64,000 bases of DNA from GCA-2708415 sp964353185 (GTDB lineage: Bacteria; Pseudomonadota; Alphaproteobacteria; Micavibrionales; Micavibrionaceae): contig CAYGUV010000004.1 in assembly GCA_964353185.1 (NCBI GenBank), forward strand, positions 62,001 to 126,000, given 5' to 3'. Under the pieces are notes generated by a model that saw nothing but the letters and a program-made list of their open reading frames with translations, searched no databases and was not told the DNA's origin. A program made the translations under genes and the position numbers. This document shows, piece by piece, positions 1 to 9,685 of this stretch. How positions within the stretch are numbered: position 1 is the stretch's first letter; each line of letters begins with the position of its first letter.

Positions 1-102
1 AAATCCTTACGTGCTTATACCGATGGCACATGGCAAAAATTCGATGTGTATCAATATGATCGAAGCACTGATCAATATTATAATATGAGTGTGAATCCAT
101 GA
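1..102 (+). CDS. C-terminal end of an unidentified protein (partial)
   Basis: Frame 1 is open from the first base to a TGA at 100-102 and encodes the last 33 residues of a protein that begins outside the window. The tail is rich in Tyr, Asp and Gln. Its stop overlaps the ATG of the next gene in an ATGA, so the two are probably translationally coupled in one operon. The fragment is too short for family assignment; coupling to a secreted protein suggests, but does not show, an envelope role. Confidence 0.6.
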   Translation, partial: KSLRAYTDGTWQKFDVYQYDRSTDQYYNMSVNP

Positions 103-629
103 AAATTTTAACATTCACCCTATTATTCGCAGTTATTTATTCTAGTGGCCTAATGTTGGATGGCAATGCCTTTGCCCAAACCGCTGAAGAAGATGAAGAG
201 CTAATAGAAAATATGGCTCCTAACCCACCCGATGGCTCCACCAGCAATGCAGTAACTCAAAACACAACAACGACTGCGACAGCGGCGGATGGTTCATCTA
301 TTGTCTATACAACTATTCCTGAAACAGACGACACGGTTAATGAACCGATAAGCCTTCGTGAAGAATATGAAGGGGAAGCCGTCGAAACAAAATGTCCAAC
401 ATCGACATGTATCACACCAGAAATTGTCGCGTTTGCCGATCATATTGCCGTTAACCAAGATAAACTTATAACAAATTTTCCCAATATTATTGGTGAAGAG
501 GAATGCTTACCCCCTATTTCAACGGGAAATATTGTGATCAAACAAATTTCTGGCGGGGCGATAAAATATGCTGATAACTTCTGCCGTGGCACAGGTTGCA
601 GCTTCATTCAAGCAGAAGGATGTCTTTGA
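99..629 (+). CDS. Secreted protein with C-terminal Cys-rich motif, unknown function
   Basis: 176 residues. Residues 1-26 look like a Sec signal peptide (Lys3, hydrophobic core, cleavage near AFA/Q), so the product is probably periplasmic or exported. The mature part starts acidic and Thr/Ser-rich, probably disordered (about 27-100). A compact segment with several Cys follows (CPTSTC near 107, EEEC, then C-x3-GCSF near the end). The last 28 residues resemble the C-terminus of the next gene product: I-x-G-G/D, Y-x-D, C, GCS-F/Y, G-x-C. I do not recognise the family. It overlaps the preceding frame by 4 bp and lies 79 bp before the next gene, probably in one operon. Confidence 0.75.
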   Translation: MKILTFTLLFAVIYSSGLMLDGNAFAQTAEEDEELIENMAPNPPDGSTSNAVTQNTTTTATAADGSSIVYTTIPETDDTVNEPISLREEYEGEAVETKCPTSTCITPEIVAFADHIAVNQDKLITNFPNIIGEEECLPPISTGNIVIKQISGGAIKYADNFCRGTGCSFIQAEGCL

Positions 630-708
630 TGGGAATAAAAATGAAGAGTTTTCACGCAATGAATTGCAATAACAGGGGTATATCCTGTATTATTAAAGGA
701 TGGATTTT

Positions 709-1653
709 ATGAAATTTTCAAAACTGCTTACTTTGGCTTGCATACTTTTCAGTATGAACCCTCTTATTGCATCTGCTCAAATTGCTGAACAACCTTGTGA
801 CACACAATTTTGGCGCCAGATGTCCGCACGCGCATGGATGGAAGCAGAACGTGAAATCATGCAAAATCAAAACCTTATTTTCAAACCAGACAGCGTTTTA
901 GAATACACATGCTTTGATCAATTCGTCGGAATTAACGCATGGGATGGCGGCGATATTTTTGTTCATACAACTTACTTTGGCTCCCCCATTATATCACGCG
1001 GACAGCCCACAGGTTTAGAATACGCCATGACAAAGGTCGTGAGTGAGGCTCTACAAGAATATAAAACAGAAAATTTTAACGACGCCTATTTAGGTGGACG
1101 TGCAGAATATTTGGGATCAAATGTCAAAAATAGCGACTTCAAATATTTCTCTTCTCGTATTAGTGAATATACATGTGATGTGATGGCAAATGTCTGGCGC
1201 ACATCGAAATGTAAAAACTTTATTGATAACAGCCAATTTGAAAAAACTGATGGCTTTTATCCCTTTGACGATATTGTTGGATATGATGGTGCAGAGACTG
1301 TTTTTGGATATAGTAACGTTGAAGAAGTTGGTGATACTCGCCAATGGCCCCAAAGTATGGCATGTGAGCCTACTGTAGATTGGGAAGGGAAAATTCAAGA
1401 CGCAAAAAATATAAATGACAATTTATATCCTTCTAAAACACCTCTGGGCTTAATTTATAAAGATGTTTACGACCTCACCGCCCCTGGCGCATGTGCAGAT
1501 CCTATCTTAACTGGAGTTACCGTTATTGCAGGTGATGGCTCTACATATCCAGACGGTGTTTGTACAAACCCCGGCTGCTCTTACAGTAGATCAGGAACAT
1601 GTATTGGAAGCCAAGAAGCAGAAGATGCCATTATCAGCGGTGGTGCAGGTTAA
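709..1653 (+). CDS. Secreted Cys-containing protein, unknown function
   Basis: 314 residues from the ATG at 709, chosen because AAAGGA at 695-700 lies 8 nt upstream and the product then begins MKFSKLL with a clean signal peptide (cleavage about ASA/Q). An ATG at 700 would add three residues and has no ribosome site. The mature protein has about ten Cys and many aromatic residues, as expected for a disulfide-bonded periplasmic or surface protein. The C-terminus (GDGSTYPDGVC, then GCSYSRSGTC) repeats the pattern seen at the end of the upstream secreted protein. No known domain is recognised. Confidence 0.75.
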   Translation: MKFSKLLTLACILFSMNPLIASAQIAEQPCDTQFWRQMSARAWMEAEREIMQNQNLIFKPDSVLEYTCFDQFVGINAWDGGDIFVHTTYFGSPIISRGQPTGLEYAMTKVVSEALQEYKTENFNDAYLGGRAEYLGSNVKNSDFKYFSSRISEYTCDVMANVWRTSKCKNFIDNSQFEKTDGFYPFDDIVGYDGAETVFGYSNVEEVGDTRQWPQSMACEPTVDWEGKIQDAKNINDNLYPSKTPLGLIYKDVYDLTAPGACADPILTGVTVIAGDGSTYPDGVCTNPGCSYSRSGTCIGSQEAEDAIISGGAG

Positions 1654-1703
1654 ATAATCTATATAAATTATTAATAAACATTGTAATTGCCAATTGCCAA
1701 TTA

Positions 1704-2117
1704 CTAATCCCTCTTTTGTGAGAGTAGTTTTTTAATCATCTCTTTTTTATCAGGATTCAACTCTAACAACTTTGACACAACATCCATATTATTGGCCTGA
1801 TCAATCTTTTCATAGCCAGAAGGTTTTTCGTGCTTAACTGGTGGCTTTGCAACTTGCGCCTTACTTTGGGGAATTTCGGATTTCTTTAATCCTAATTTTT
1901 CAATCAACGCGGGGCTATTTTTCACCAAATCACGTATTTTCTTTAAAAACTTTGGATTCATCTTTCCCTGCACCTTGCGCAATTCAGCCAACGCATCATT
2001 AACGATTTTTTCGCGTTGTGACGAGATTTCGGGCGTATCGCCTTTATTCTCTTCATTGTTTTGCGACAATCTGTCTTTCACCTTGATTTCCTTAGCATTT
2101 TGACGAAAATACATCAT
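1704..2117 (-). CDS. Hypothetical basic soluble protein
   Basis: 137 residues, Lys/Glu-rich with no signal peptide or membrane segment. The N-terminal third is polar, residues 35-80 look helical, a Pro/Lys linker follows (KPPVKHEKPSG) and the end (LLELNPDKKEMIKKLLSQK) is helical. It lies opposite to both neighbours and its start is 52 bp from divergent waaA. There is no clear Shine-Dalgarno sequence. Two adjacent Met codons at the 5' end leave the exact start open by one residue. Function unknown. Confidence 0.6.
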   Translation of the reverse strand: MMYFRQNAKEIKVKDRLSQNNEENKGDTPEISSQREKIVNDALAELRKVQGKMNPKFLKKIRDLVKNSPALIEKLGLKKSEIPQSKAQVAKPPVKHEKPSGYEKIDQANNMDVVSKLLELNPDKKEMIKKLLSQKRD

Positions 2118-2169
2118 ATCATAACTGTTTAAAGACGATTTAAAAAGAGCGAACGGGAAAAAAGAGCGA

Positions 2170-3453
2170 ATGCGCCTAACCTATAAAATATTATTATACC
2201 TCGCGACCCCGCTTTTGCTCGCTTATTTACAATTTCGTACCTTTAAAGGTAAAGAGGTCAAATCCCGCCTTAAGGAAAAAACAGGCACCGCCACCCTTAA
2301 ACGCCCCCAAGGCAATCTAATATGGATTCACGCCGCCAGTGTGGGTGAAGCGCAATCGGCATTACTTCTCATCACCAAGCTATCACTTAAAAATCCCGAT
2401 TACAGTTTCTTGGTTACCAGTGTGACGGTCACCTCTTCTAAAATATTAAGAACAAACTTGCCCGCTCATGCAATTCACCAATTTGTTCCAATTGATCACC
2501 CAATTTGGGTGAAACGTTTTCTAAATTATTGGCATCCCGATATGGCCATATTTATGGAATCAGAAATTTGGCCCAATATCATTGAACAGCTAAAGAACAG
2601 AAAAATCCCCTCTTTAATCGTGAATGCACGCCTATCCGAAAAATCATTCAAAAGCTGGAGCAGAATCAAAGAAACAGCAGAAGAGATTTTTTCTACCTTT
2701 GATTTAATTCTAACCCAAACAAAAACAGATACGGATCATTTCAAAAAGTTTGGTGCAAATGCGAAGACATCTGGCAACATAAAATTAAACGCTAAAGAAC
2801 TTCCTGTCGATATTGAGGATTTAAAAACCTTTCAAACTGCGATAGAGGGGCGCCCCATCTGGCTTTACGCCAGCACCCATGCTGGTGAAGAGGAACTTGC
2901 GGCACAAACACACTTAACCCTCAGAAAATCATTCCCTAACCTCTTAACCATTATCGTCCCCCGCCATCCCGTACGCAGCGGCGTGATCAAAGAAAAATTA
3001 ACCGCAATGGGTGTCACCGTTACAACGCGTGATAAAGAGAAAAACCTACCCCGCAAAGATACCGATATCTATCTTGCTAATACTTTGGGGGAATTGGGGC
3101 TATTTTACCGCGCCGCGCCCATCTCCATGATTGGCCGTTCCTTTAGTAACGATGGCGGCGGCGGACATAACCCTATCGAGGCTGCGCAGCTTGGTTCCAT
3201 TGTTTTAACAGGGCCCAATATCCAATTTCAAAAGAACTTGTTTAACCCCATGTTCCTAGAAGGGGCTGCTATACAGGTGAAAAAAAAACCAGACTTGGCA
3301 AAAACAATCTCCTTATTTTTGACCGATGAAAACGCCTTATTAGAAACGCGGAAAAACACACAGAGTTTTATAAAAACTATCGATAGCATTATCGACAATG
3401 TCATCACCGATATTCTAAAGCATATCCCTCAAAAATCAGGGGAGCCAAGATGA
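2170..3453 (+). CDS. waaA: 3-deoxy-D-manno-octulosonic acid (Kdo) transferase
   Basis: 427 residues, the usual size for KdtA/WaaA, the inner-membrane GT-B glycosyltransferase that moves Kdo from CMP-Kdo to lipid IVA. An N-terminal hydrophobic anchor (about 5-22) is followed by HAASVGE at 54-60, whose Glu60 matches the catalytic base of the family. The C-terminal half carries the nucleotide-sugar loop (DGGGGHNPIEAA). Its stop overlaps the lpxK start by 4 bp and lpxL follows, so this is a three-gene lipid A/Kdo operon. Whether it adds one or two Kdo residues cannot be read from the sequence. Confidence 0.95.
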   Translation: MRLTYKILLYLATPLLLAYLQFRTFKGKEVKSRLKEKTGTATLKRPQGNLIWIHAASVGEAQSALLLITKLSLKNPDYSFLVTSVTVTSSKILRTNLPAHAIHQFVPIDHPIWVKRFLNYWHPDMAIFMESEIWPNIIEQLKNRKIPSLIVNARLSEKSFKSWSRIKETAEEIFSTFDLILTQTKTDTDHFKKFGANAKTSGNIKLNAKELPVDIEDLKTFQTAIEGRPIWLYASTHAGEEELAAQTHLTLRKSFPNLLTIIVPRHPVRSGVIKEKLTAMGVTVTTRDKEKNLPRKDTDIYLANTLGELGLFYRAAPISMIGRSFSNDGGGGHNPIEAAQLGSIVLTGPNIQFQKNLFNPMFLEGAAIQVKKKPDLAKTISLFLTDENALLETRKNTQSFIKTIDSIIDNVITDILKHIPQKSGEPR

Positions 3454-4415
3454 CCTTTTCTACCCCTAAATTTTGGTATCAAAAACGTGGCCTAAAGGCA
3501 TATGTATTGCGGCCCCTTTCTTGGCTCTATCAACTGGGCCATAAAATAAATCAACATCTGTTATCAAAAAAAATCTCTAGAGCCTCTGTGCCTGTTATAT
3601 GTGTTGGGAATGCCGTGGCGGGTGGTGGCGGTAAAACGCCCACTGTTTTGGCTTTGTATAAACTTATACTATCAAACGCGATTGCAAAATCTCCTTATAT
3701 CGTAACGCGCGGTTACGGCACAAAAAATAAAGATCCTATCCATGTTAATTTAGAAAAACACCTACCCAAAGATGTTGGTGATGAGCCGATTTTAATGGCA
3801 CAGCACGCCCCCATCATCGTCAGCAATAACCGCGCCGCCGCCATTGATGCGGCTATTCAACAAGGCGCAGATTTAATTTTACTGGATGATGGTTTTTTTA
3901 ATCAACGCATTCACAAAGATATTTGCGTCTTGGTCGTAGATCGCAACATGGACTTTGGCAATGGGCTTACTATTCCTGCGGGCCCCCTTCGTGAACCTTT
4001 GAAAAATATCTTGCCAAAAACAAACGCCATTGTGACCATTGGCCCTAAATTTTCTAGTGACCTGCCCGTATTCGAATCCCAATTAAACACCACGAACAAA
4101 CCCACAACCCACGATGATTATATTGGTTTTTGTGGTATTGGTTTTCCTGAAAAATTCAAAGCTACTTTGGTTAAAGAAGATTACAATCTTATTGGTTGGT
4201 ACGAATTCCCTGATCATCACCCCTACTGCGAACAAAATATAAAATCAATGCTTGATGAGGCGAAAAAGCGTAACGCGCGCCTTATCACAACGGAAAAAGA
4301 CTTCGTTAAAATTCCTGCAAAATATAAAGAAATGGTCGATGTTTTGTACATACAAATTCAGTTTAATGACAATGATGCGCTTGTAACTTTTCTAAAAGAA
4401 AATTTGAAAAAATAA
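3450..4415 (+). CDS. lpxK: Tetraacyldisaccharide 4'-kinase
   Basis: 321 residues. LpxK phosphorylates the 4' position of the lipid A disaccharide at the inner membrane, giving lipid IVA, the substrate of the upstream WaaA. A P-loop is visible at 53-64 (GNAVAGGGGKTP) and a family motif LLDDGFFNQ near 145-153. It overlaps waaA by ATGA and is 1 bp from lpxL, so the three genes are coupled in the order Kdo transfer, 4'-phosphorylation, late acylation. The C-terminal TTEKDFVK segment is also typical. Confidence 0.95.
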   Translation: MTFSTPKFWYQKRGLKAYVLRPLSWLYQLGHKINQHLLSKKISRASVPVICVGNAVAGGGGKTPTVLALYKLILSNAIAKSPYIVTRGYGTKNKDPIHVNLEKHLPKDVGDEPILMAQHAPIIVSNNRAAAIDAAIQQGADLILLDDGFFNQRIHKDICVLVVDRNMDFGNGLTIPAGPLREPLKNILPKTNAIVTIGPKFSSDLPVFESQLNTTNKPTTHDDYIGFCGIGFPEKFKATLVKEDYNLIGWYEFPDHHPYCEQNIKSMLDEAKKRNARLITTEKDFVKIPAKYKEMVDVLYIQIQFNDNDALVTFLKENLKK

Positions 4416-4416
4416 C

Positions 4417-5274
4417 ATGAAAAACATTCGTTACTTATTTGAAGGTATATTACTTCTAATTTTATTAGGACTTTCCAAAATTATGCCTATGAGCGTATCC
4501 TCCAATTTTGGAGGATGGATTGGACGAGCTATTGGCCCGCGCCTGGCCGCATCCCGTAAAGCAAAACGTAATATTGAAATGGTTTTTCCCGACAAATCTA
4601 ATGATGAGGTCATTAAGATCGTTACAGGCATGTGGGATAATTTAGGGCGCGTTATGATGGAATATGCGCATCTCAAAAACATATCAATTAATCGAACAGA
4701 AATTGTCGGTATTGAAAATATTAAAAACCTACAAACAGGGTCTCTTTTGGTATCTGCCCATATGGCCAATTGGGAAGTTGTGCCCCCTGCGTTGTATCTT
4801 CAACAAAATTTTCTTGGCACGCCCATATACCGCGCGCCTAATAATCCATTTTCCGATCATCTTTTGAAAAAAATGCGCTCTATTAATGGCCGTATCGATA
4901 GCATCCCAAAATCCCAAAGCGGAACGCGCAATATTGTCAAAGTGCTAAAAAATAATGGCCATATAGGCATGGTGATTGACCAAAAATATAATGAAGGGAT
5001 CGTCGTTGATTTCTTGGGGCATCCTGCAATGACATCAGACGTATTTGCTCAATTATCTTTAAAATACGACGTTCCCATTCTTCCCATTCAGATTGAACGT
5101 TTAAAGGGATGCCATTTTCGTCTAACCATTCATCCCCCAATGAAAACCATTAATAAAACAGCAAAAGAAATTGTGAGTGATTCACATATCCTTTTAAAAA
5201 ATTGGATTGATAAAAATCCTGAACAATGGTTATGGCTTCATAACCGATGGAAGAATAAAAATAAAAAAGGGTAA
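4417..5274 (+). CDS. lpxL: Lipid A biosynthesis late acyltransferase (LpxL/HtrB family)
   Basis: 285 residues with an N-terminal membrane segment (about 8-25) and the HX4E catalytic motif at His115-Glu120 (SAHMANWE). The family transfers an acyl chain from acyl-ACP to Kdo2-lipid IVA at the inner membrane. It starts 1 bp after the lpxK stop and ends 3 bp before gor. No second late acyltransferase is in this window, so penta- versus hexa-acylation cannot be judged. LpxL versus LpxM specificity is not decided by the sequence. Confidence 0.9.
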   Translation: MKNIRYLFEGILLLILLGLSKIMPMSVSSNFGGWIGRAIGPRLAASRKAKRNIEMVFPDKSNDEVIKIVTGMWDNLGRVMMEYAHLKNISINRTEIVGIENIKNLQTGSLLVSAHMANWEVVPPALYLQQNFLGTPIYRAPNNPFSDHLLKKMRSINGRIDSIPKSQSGTRNIVKVLKNNGHIGMVIDQKYNEGIVVDFLGHPAMTSDVFAQLSLKYDVPILPIQIERLKGCHFRLTIHPPMKTINKTAKEIVSDSHILLKNWIDKNPEQWLWLHNRWKNKNKKG

Positions 5275-5277
5275 AAA

Positions 5278-6642
5278 ATGACTGACCATAATTTTGACTA
5301 TGACTATTTTGTAATTGGCGGTGGATCTGGCGGTGTGCGTTCTGCGCGTATTGCGGCCTCCCACGGGGCATACGTCGGCCTGGCCGAAGGCCGTAATTTG
5401 GGCGGCACCTGCGTCAATGTTGGGTGCGTTCCTAAAAAGCTTTTTGTTTACGCCGCTGATTATGGTTCCCACATAAAAGATGCAAAGGGATATGGCTGGG
5501 ATATCGAGGCAAAAAATTTCAATTGGCAAAAACTGATTGAGAGTAAGAATGCTGAAATTTCACGCCTAAATACGATCTACGGTAATATGCTAGAAAATAA
5601 TAATGTAAAAATTCACAATGGCTTCGCCCATTTTAAGGACAAGCATACTGTTATTATTAATGAGAAAGAAATAACAGCGGCGCGTTTCCTTATCGCTGTT
5701 GGTGGTAAGCCAACAAAACCAAACTTTGAAGGGCATGAATATGTTCTAACATCTGATGATATGTTCTATCTTGATGAATTACCCGAAAGCTTGGCCATCC
5801 AAGGTGGCGGTTACATCGGGTTGGAATTTGCGCATATCATGAATAAATTAGGCGTAAAAGTAACCCTCCTCCATCGTGGCGATAAATTCCTACGTGGCTT
5901 TGATGAAGATCTGCGTGATTTTGTTATGGACGAAATGAAACACAGTGACATTGATATTAGGCTTAATGTAAATGTCAAAAAAATCACTAATAAAAATGGT
6001 AAAAAAATTGTCACTCTAGACAATGATGATGTCATTGCTTGTGATGCATTTTTATCCGCGATTGGCCGCACACCAGATACCGCACAATTGAACCTAAATA
6101 ATGCAAATATTAAATGCACCCCAAACGGTCAAATCATAACAAACGATAATTATGAGACAAATGTTGATCATATATATGCCGTGGGGGACATCACCGACAC
6201 CATGGCCTTGACGCCTGTTGCCCTTGCCGAAGGGCATATTTTGGCCGACCGCCTGTTCCGTAAAGATGGTCAACACAAAGCCAATAAAGAATTAATCGCA
6301 AGCGCGGTTTTTACGTCCCCGCCCCTTGCCACCGTTGGCCTTACAGAAAAAGAAGCGCGCGATAAAGGATACGATGTTCAAATCTTCCGCTCATCATTCC
6401 GCCCCATGATACATGTTCTATCCAAACGTGACGAACGCGCAATGATGAAAATTGTGGTTGATAAGAAAACTGATAAGGTCCTCGGTATGCATATGGGCGG
6501 CAAGGATGCGCCCGAAATTATGCAAGGCTTCGCCGCCGCGCTTGTCGCAGGCATTACCAAGGCGCAATTAGACCAAACAATCGGCATTCACCCCACATCC
6601 GCCGAAGAATTCGTCACAATGCGTGAGCCTATCGCCAAATAA
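5278..6642 (+). CDS. gor: Glutathione-disulfide reductase
   Basis: 454 residues of the class I pyridine nucleotide-disulfide oxidoreductase family. The FAD-binding GGGSGG is at 14-19 and the redox-active pair is Cys45/Cys50 in GGTCVNVGC. An NAD(P)-binding GGGYIGLE follows near 176-183, then the second FAD motif (YAVGDITD). The C-terminal IHPTSAEE supplies the catalytic His/Glu in the partner subunit. The reaction is NADPH-dependent reduction of GSSG in the cytosol. It starts 3 bp after lpxL, so it may be read from the lipid A operon. Other family enzymes lack this combination of GGTCVNVGC and length. Confidence 0.93.
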   Translation: MTDHNFDYDYFVIGGGSGGVRSARIAASHGAYVGLAEGRNLGGTCVNVGCVPKKLFVYAADYGSHIKDAKGYGWDIEAKNFNWQKLIESKNAEISRLNTIYGNMLENNNVKIHNGFAHFKDKHTVIINEKEITAARFLIAVGGKPTKPNFEGHEYVLTSDDMFYLDELPESLAIQGGGYIGLEFAHIMNKLGVKVTLLHRGDKFLRGFDEDLRDFVMDEMKHSDIDIRLNVNVKKITNKNGKKIVTLDNDDVIACDAFLSAIGRTPDTAQLNLNNANIKCTPNGQIITNDNYETNVDHIYAVGDITDTMALTPVALAEGHILADRLFRKDGQHKANKELIASAVFTSPPLATVGLTEKEARDKGYDVQIFRSSFRPMIHVLSKRDERAMMKIVVDKKTDKVLGMHMGGKDAPEIMQGFAAALVAGITKAQLDQTIGIHPTSAEEFVTMREPIAK

Positions 6643-6732
6643 GCATGAAATCATCGCTGAACAATCACTTTTAAGCTTGTTTTAAACGTCGTAAGCCCTT
6701 ATTTTCGCATATGAATTAAAGGAAAACGTAAA

Positions 6733-8085
6733 ATGACACAAAATTGGACAAAAAATAGCTGGAGAGATAAGCCAGCCGAGCAACTTCCCACTTACCCTGA
6801 TAAGGCGCGTCTTGAATGGGCGGAAGATATTATTGCCAATATGCCCCCACTTGTGTTTGCTGGTGAAGCGCGCAATTTAAAGGCACAGCTTGCCGACGTC
6901 TGTCACGGAAAGGCCTTCGTCCTTCAAGGGGGCGATTGCGCCGAAAGCTTTAGCGAGTTTAGCTCAAACAAAATCCGCGATACATTCCGCGTACTCCTTC
7001 AAATGTCTATTATCATGACCTTTGGTGGGTCTATGCCTATTGTCAAAATGGGCCGCATGGCAGGGCAATTTGCCAAGCCGCGCTCCGCCGATACCGAAAC
7101 AATCGATGGCGTTACCTTGCCCAGCTATCGCGGGGACATCATTAATAAAATGGAATTTACCGAAGAAGGTCGCCTCCCCGACCCGGAGCGTATGATCCGT
7201 GCTTATAACCAATCAGCCTCCACACTGAACCTTTTGCGTGCGTTTGCACAAGGTGGCTATGCTGACTTAAACCAAGTCCATAGATGGAATTTGGACTTCG
7301 TCAAGGATAGTCCGCTTTCCGCACGATATGAGAAACTAGCGAACGATATTGGCCAAGCCCTCACCTTTATGAAGGCTTGCGGTATTACATCAGAAAATAT
7401 TCCAACAATGCGCGAAACTGATTTTTACACCGCGCACGAGGCCCTTCTTCTTCCGTATGAAGAGGCCATGACACGCCAAGATAGTACGACAGGTGATATC
7501 TATGATACCTCCGCCCACTTCCTATGGATTGGGGCACGCACCATGCAAACCGATGGCGCGCAAATCGAATTTGTCCGCGGAATCAATAACCCAATCGGGA
7601 TGAAAATCCCCCCTGAATTGGATGCAGATACGCTGATTAAATTAATCGATATCCTAAACCCTAAAAATGAAGCAGGGCGTTTATCCCTTATTTCTCGTAT
7701 GGGGCATTCCAAAGTAGAAGAAAAACTGGCTCCACTGGTACGACGCGTAAAAGAAGAAGGCCGCAACGTCGTTTGGATTTGTGACCCAATGCACGGCAAT
7801 ACAGAAAAGTCACCAAGCGGATATAAAACCCGTAAATTTGATAATGTCTTGGCCGAAGTACGCGGATTTTTTAAAGTTCACCGTGCCGAAGGAACACATC
7901 CTGGCGGTGTTCATTTTGAATTGACGGGCCAAAATGTGACCGAATGTGTTGGCGGCGCCGAAGATATTAAAGATGAAGACTTATCAGACCGTTACCATAC
8001 CGCCTGTGACCCCCGCCTCAATGCAAACCAAGCATTAGAATTGGCGTTCTTAGTCGCAGATGAATTACAGGCCTTAAAAAGTTAG
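6733..8085 (+). CDS. aroG: Class II 3-deoxy-7-phosphoheptulonate synthase
   Basis: 450 residues matching class II (plant-type) DAHP synthase, first step of the shikimate pathway (PEP + erythrose 4-phosphate). Recognisable segments are WRDKPAEQLPTYP at the N-terminus, FVLQGGDCAESF, VKMGRMAGQFAKPRS, WICDPMHGNT and HPGGVHFELTGQNVTEC. AAAGGA sits about 8 nt before the ATG. A 90-bp gap separates it from gor, and nadE starts 10 bp downstream. The class II enzyme is common in Alphaproteobacteria and unrelated in length to the 350-residue class I AroG of enterics. Confidence 0.93.
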   Translation: MTQNWTKNSWRDKPAEQLPTYPDKARLEWAEDIIANMPPLVFAGEARNLKAQLADVCHGKAFVLQGGDCAESFSEFSSNKIRDTFRVLLQMSIIMTFGGSMPIVKMGRMAGQFAKPRSADTETIDGVTLPSYRGDIINKMEFTEEGRLPDPERMIRAYNQSASTLNLLRAFAQGGYADLNQVHRWNLDFVKDSPLSARYEKLANDIGQALTFMKACGITSENIPTMRETDFYTAHEALLLPYEEAMTRQDSTTGDIYDTSAHFLWIGARTMQTDGAQIEFVRGINNPIGMKIPPELDADTLIKLIDILNPKNEAGRLSLISRMGHSKVEEKLAPLVRRVKEEGRNVVWICDPMHGNTEKSPSGYKTRKFDNVLAEVRGFFKVHRAEGTHPGGVHFELTGQNVTECVGGAEDIKDEDLSDRYHTACDPRLNANQALELAFLVADELQALKS

Positions 8086-8095
8086 AGATAAATCA

Positions 8096-9685
8096 ATGCA
8101 TCTTCCTTTCAATATTGTGATGGCGCAGCTTAACCCTACGGTTGGCGCGCTATCAAATAATTTTGAAAAAATTGAAACCATCGCGGCGGAACATGACACC
8201 GCCGATATTATTGTGTTCTCTGAATCCATTACAACGGGTTATCCAGTTGATGATCTTGTTCTTAATCACGGCTTTATGAAAGACGTTCACAACCATATTG
8301 ATTTATTTTTAGAAAATTCAAAAAACTGGCATCCTGCTTTTATCATACCAACACCATGGATAATAGAAGGCGTACTATATAATGCTGCGCTTTTCATTCA
8401 TAATGGTAAAATTCAAAATATTATCCAAAAATATGAATTACCAAATGATGGTGTCTTTGACGAAAAACGCTTATTCACTCAAGGGGATTTGCCTGACGTC
8501 ATACAATTTAAAGGCTCAAAAATTGGCCTTATGATATGCGAAGATATGTGGCATGAAACTGTAGCAAAACATTTAAAATCTCAAAACGCCGATTTCTTTA
8601 TCATAGTCAACGGCAGTCCCTATCATGCAAAGGTGTATAAGGAGCGTTTGACACACGCCAAATCACGCGTGCATGAATGCAATATTCCATTGCTCTACAT
8701 CAACCAAGTTGGCGGGCAAGATGACTTGGTCTTTGATGGGCGGTCATTCGTCATGAACGCCCAAGGCGAAATAGAAATTGAATTCCCCGCCTTTCAAGAA
8801 TATATTTCCGATACAAATACAATCGTCAAAGTCGACGCGCTTGATCGTTTAGAAGAAATCTATGCCGCCCTTACCCTTGGTGTCCATGATTACGTTTTTA
8901 AAAATGGTTTCAATGGCGTTTTAATCGGTTTATCCGGCGGAATAGATAGCGCGCTGACGGCCGCCATAGCGGTTGATGCGTTTGGCGCGCAAAATGTGCA
9001 ATGTGTCATGATGCCATCTGAATATACATCACAAGACAGTCTGGATGATGCACAGCAATGTGCCGAAATGCTTGGTGTTGAATATGATATCATCTCTATC
9101 AAAGACACCGTTATCGCGCTCGAACATTCTCTCGAAAACCATATTAAAAAAGGGGCGCATGATCTGGCCTTCGAAAATATTCAATCCCGCGCGCGCGGCG
9201 TTATCATGATGGCGCTTTCCAATGCCACTGGTAAAATGCTGCTGACGACAGGGAATAAATCTGAAATGGCGGTGGGTTATGCCACCCTTTATGGTGATAT
9301 GTGCGGCGGGTATAACGCACTCAAAGATATTTATAAAACGGATGTCTACGCCCTTTCATCATGGCGCAACGAACAAGAGGTTGTCATGCCAGAGCGCATC
9401 ATTACCAAGGCCCCCACGGCCGAACTTCGTGATAACCAAACCGACCAAGACAGCCTTCCCCCTTATGATATTTTAGATGATATTTTAAAATCATTAATTG
9501 ATGACAACATGGCACCCGATGAAATAAATCATCCCAATGATTTAGTGTGCGACATTTGGAAATTATTAGACCGCGCCGAATATAAACGCAGACAATCCCC
9601 ACCGGGCGCGAAAATAACCGCCAAGGCCTTTGGCCGCGATAGACGTTATCCCATTACGAATGGTTATTTTGGGTCGAAGGGTTAG
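8096..9685 (+). CDS. nadE: Glutamine-hydrolysing NAD+ synthetase
   Basis: 529 residues with two domains. The N-terminal nitrilase-like glutaminase (1-260) shows Glu44 in FSES, a Lys in KYELPNDGVFDEKR and a Cys in MICEDMW, the usual E-K-C triad. The C-terminal synthetase has the ATP-loop LSGGIDSALTAA near 280. It makes NAD+ from deamido-NAD+, ATP and ammonia channelled from glutamine. It follows aroG by 10 bp. The 3' end overlaps the convergent gene at 9654-10073 by 32 bp, so the last ten codons are coding on both strands. Confidence 0.93.
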   Translation: MHLPFNIVMAQLNPTVGALSNNFEKIETIAAEHDTADIIVFSESITTGYPVDDLVLNHGFMKDVHNHIDLFLENSKNWHPAFIIPTPWIIEGVLYNAALFIHNGKIQNIIQKYELPNDGVFDEKRLFTQGDLPDVIQFKGSKIGLMICEDMWHETVAKHLKSQNADFFIIVNGSPYHAKVYKERLTHAKSRVHECNIPLLYINQVGGQDDLVFDGRSFVMNAQGEIEIEFPAFQEYISDTNTIVKVDALDRLEEIYAALTLGVHDYVFKNGFNGVLIGLSGGIDSALTAAIAVDAFGAQNVQCVMMPSEYTSQDSLDDAQQCAEMLGVEYDIISIKDTVIALEHSLENHIKKGAHDLAFENIQSRARGVIMMALSNATGKMLLTTGNKSEMAVGYATLYGDMCGGYNALKDIYKTDVYALSSWRNEQEVVMPERIITKAPTAELRDNQTDQDSLPPYDILDDILKSLIDDNMAPDEINHPNDLVCDIWKLLDRAEYKRRQSPPGAKITAKAFGRDRRYPITNGYFGSKG

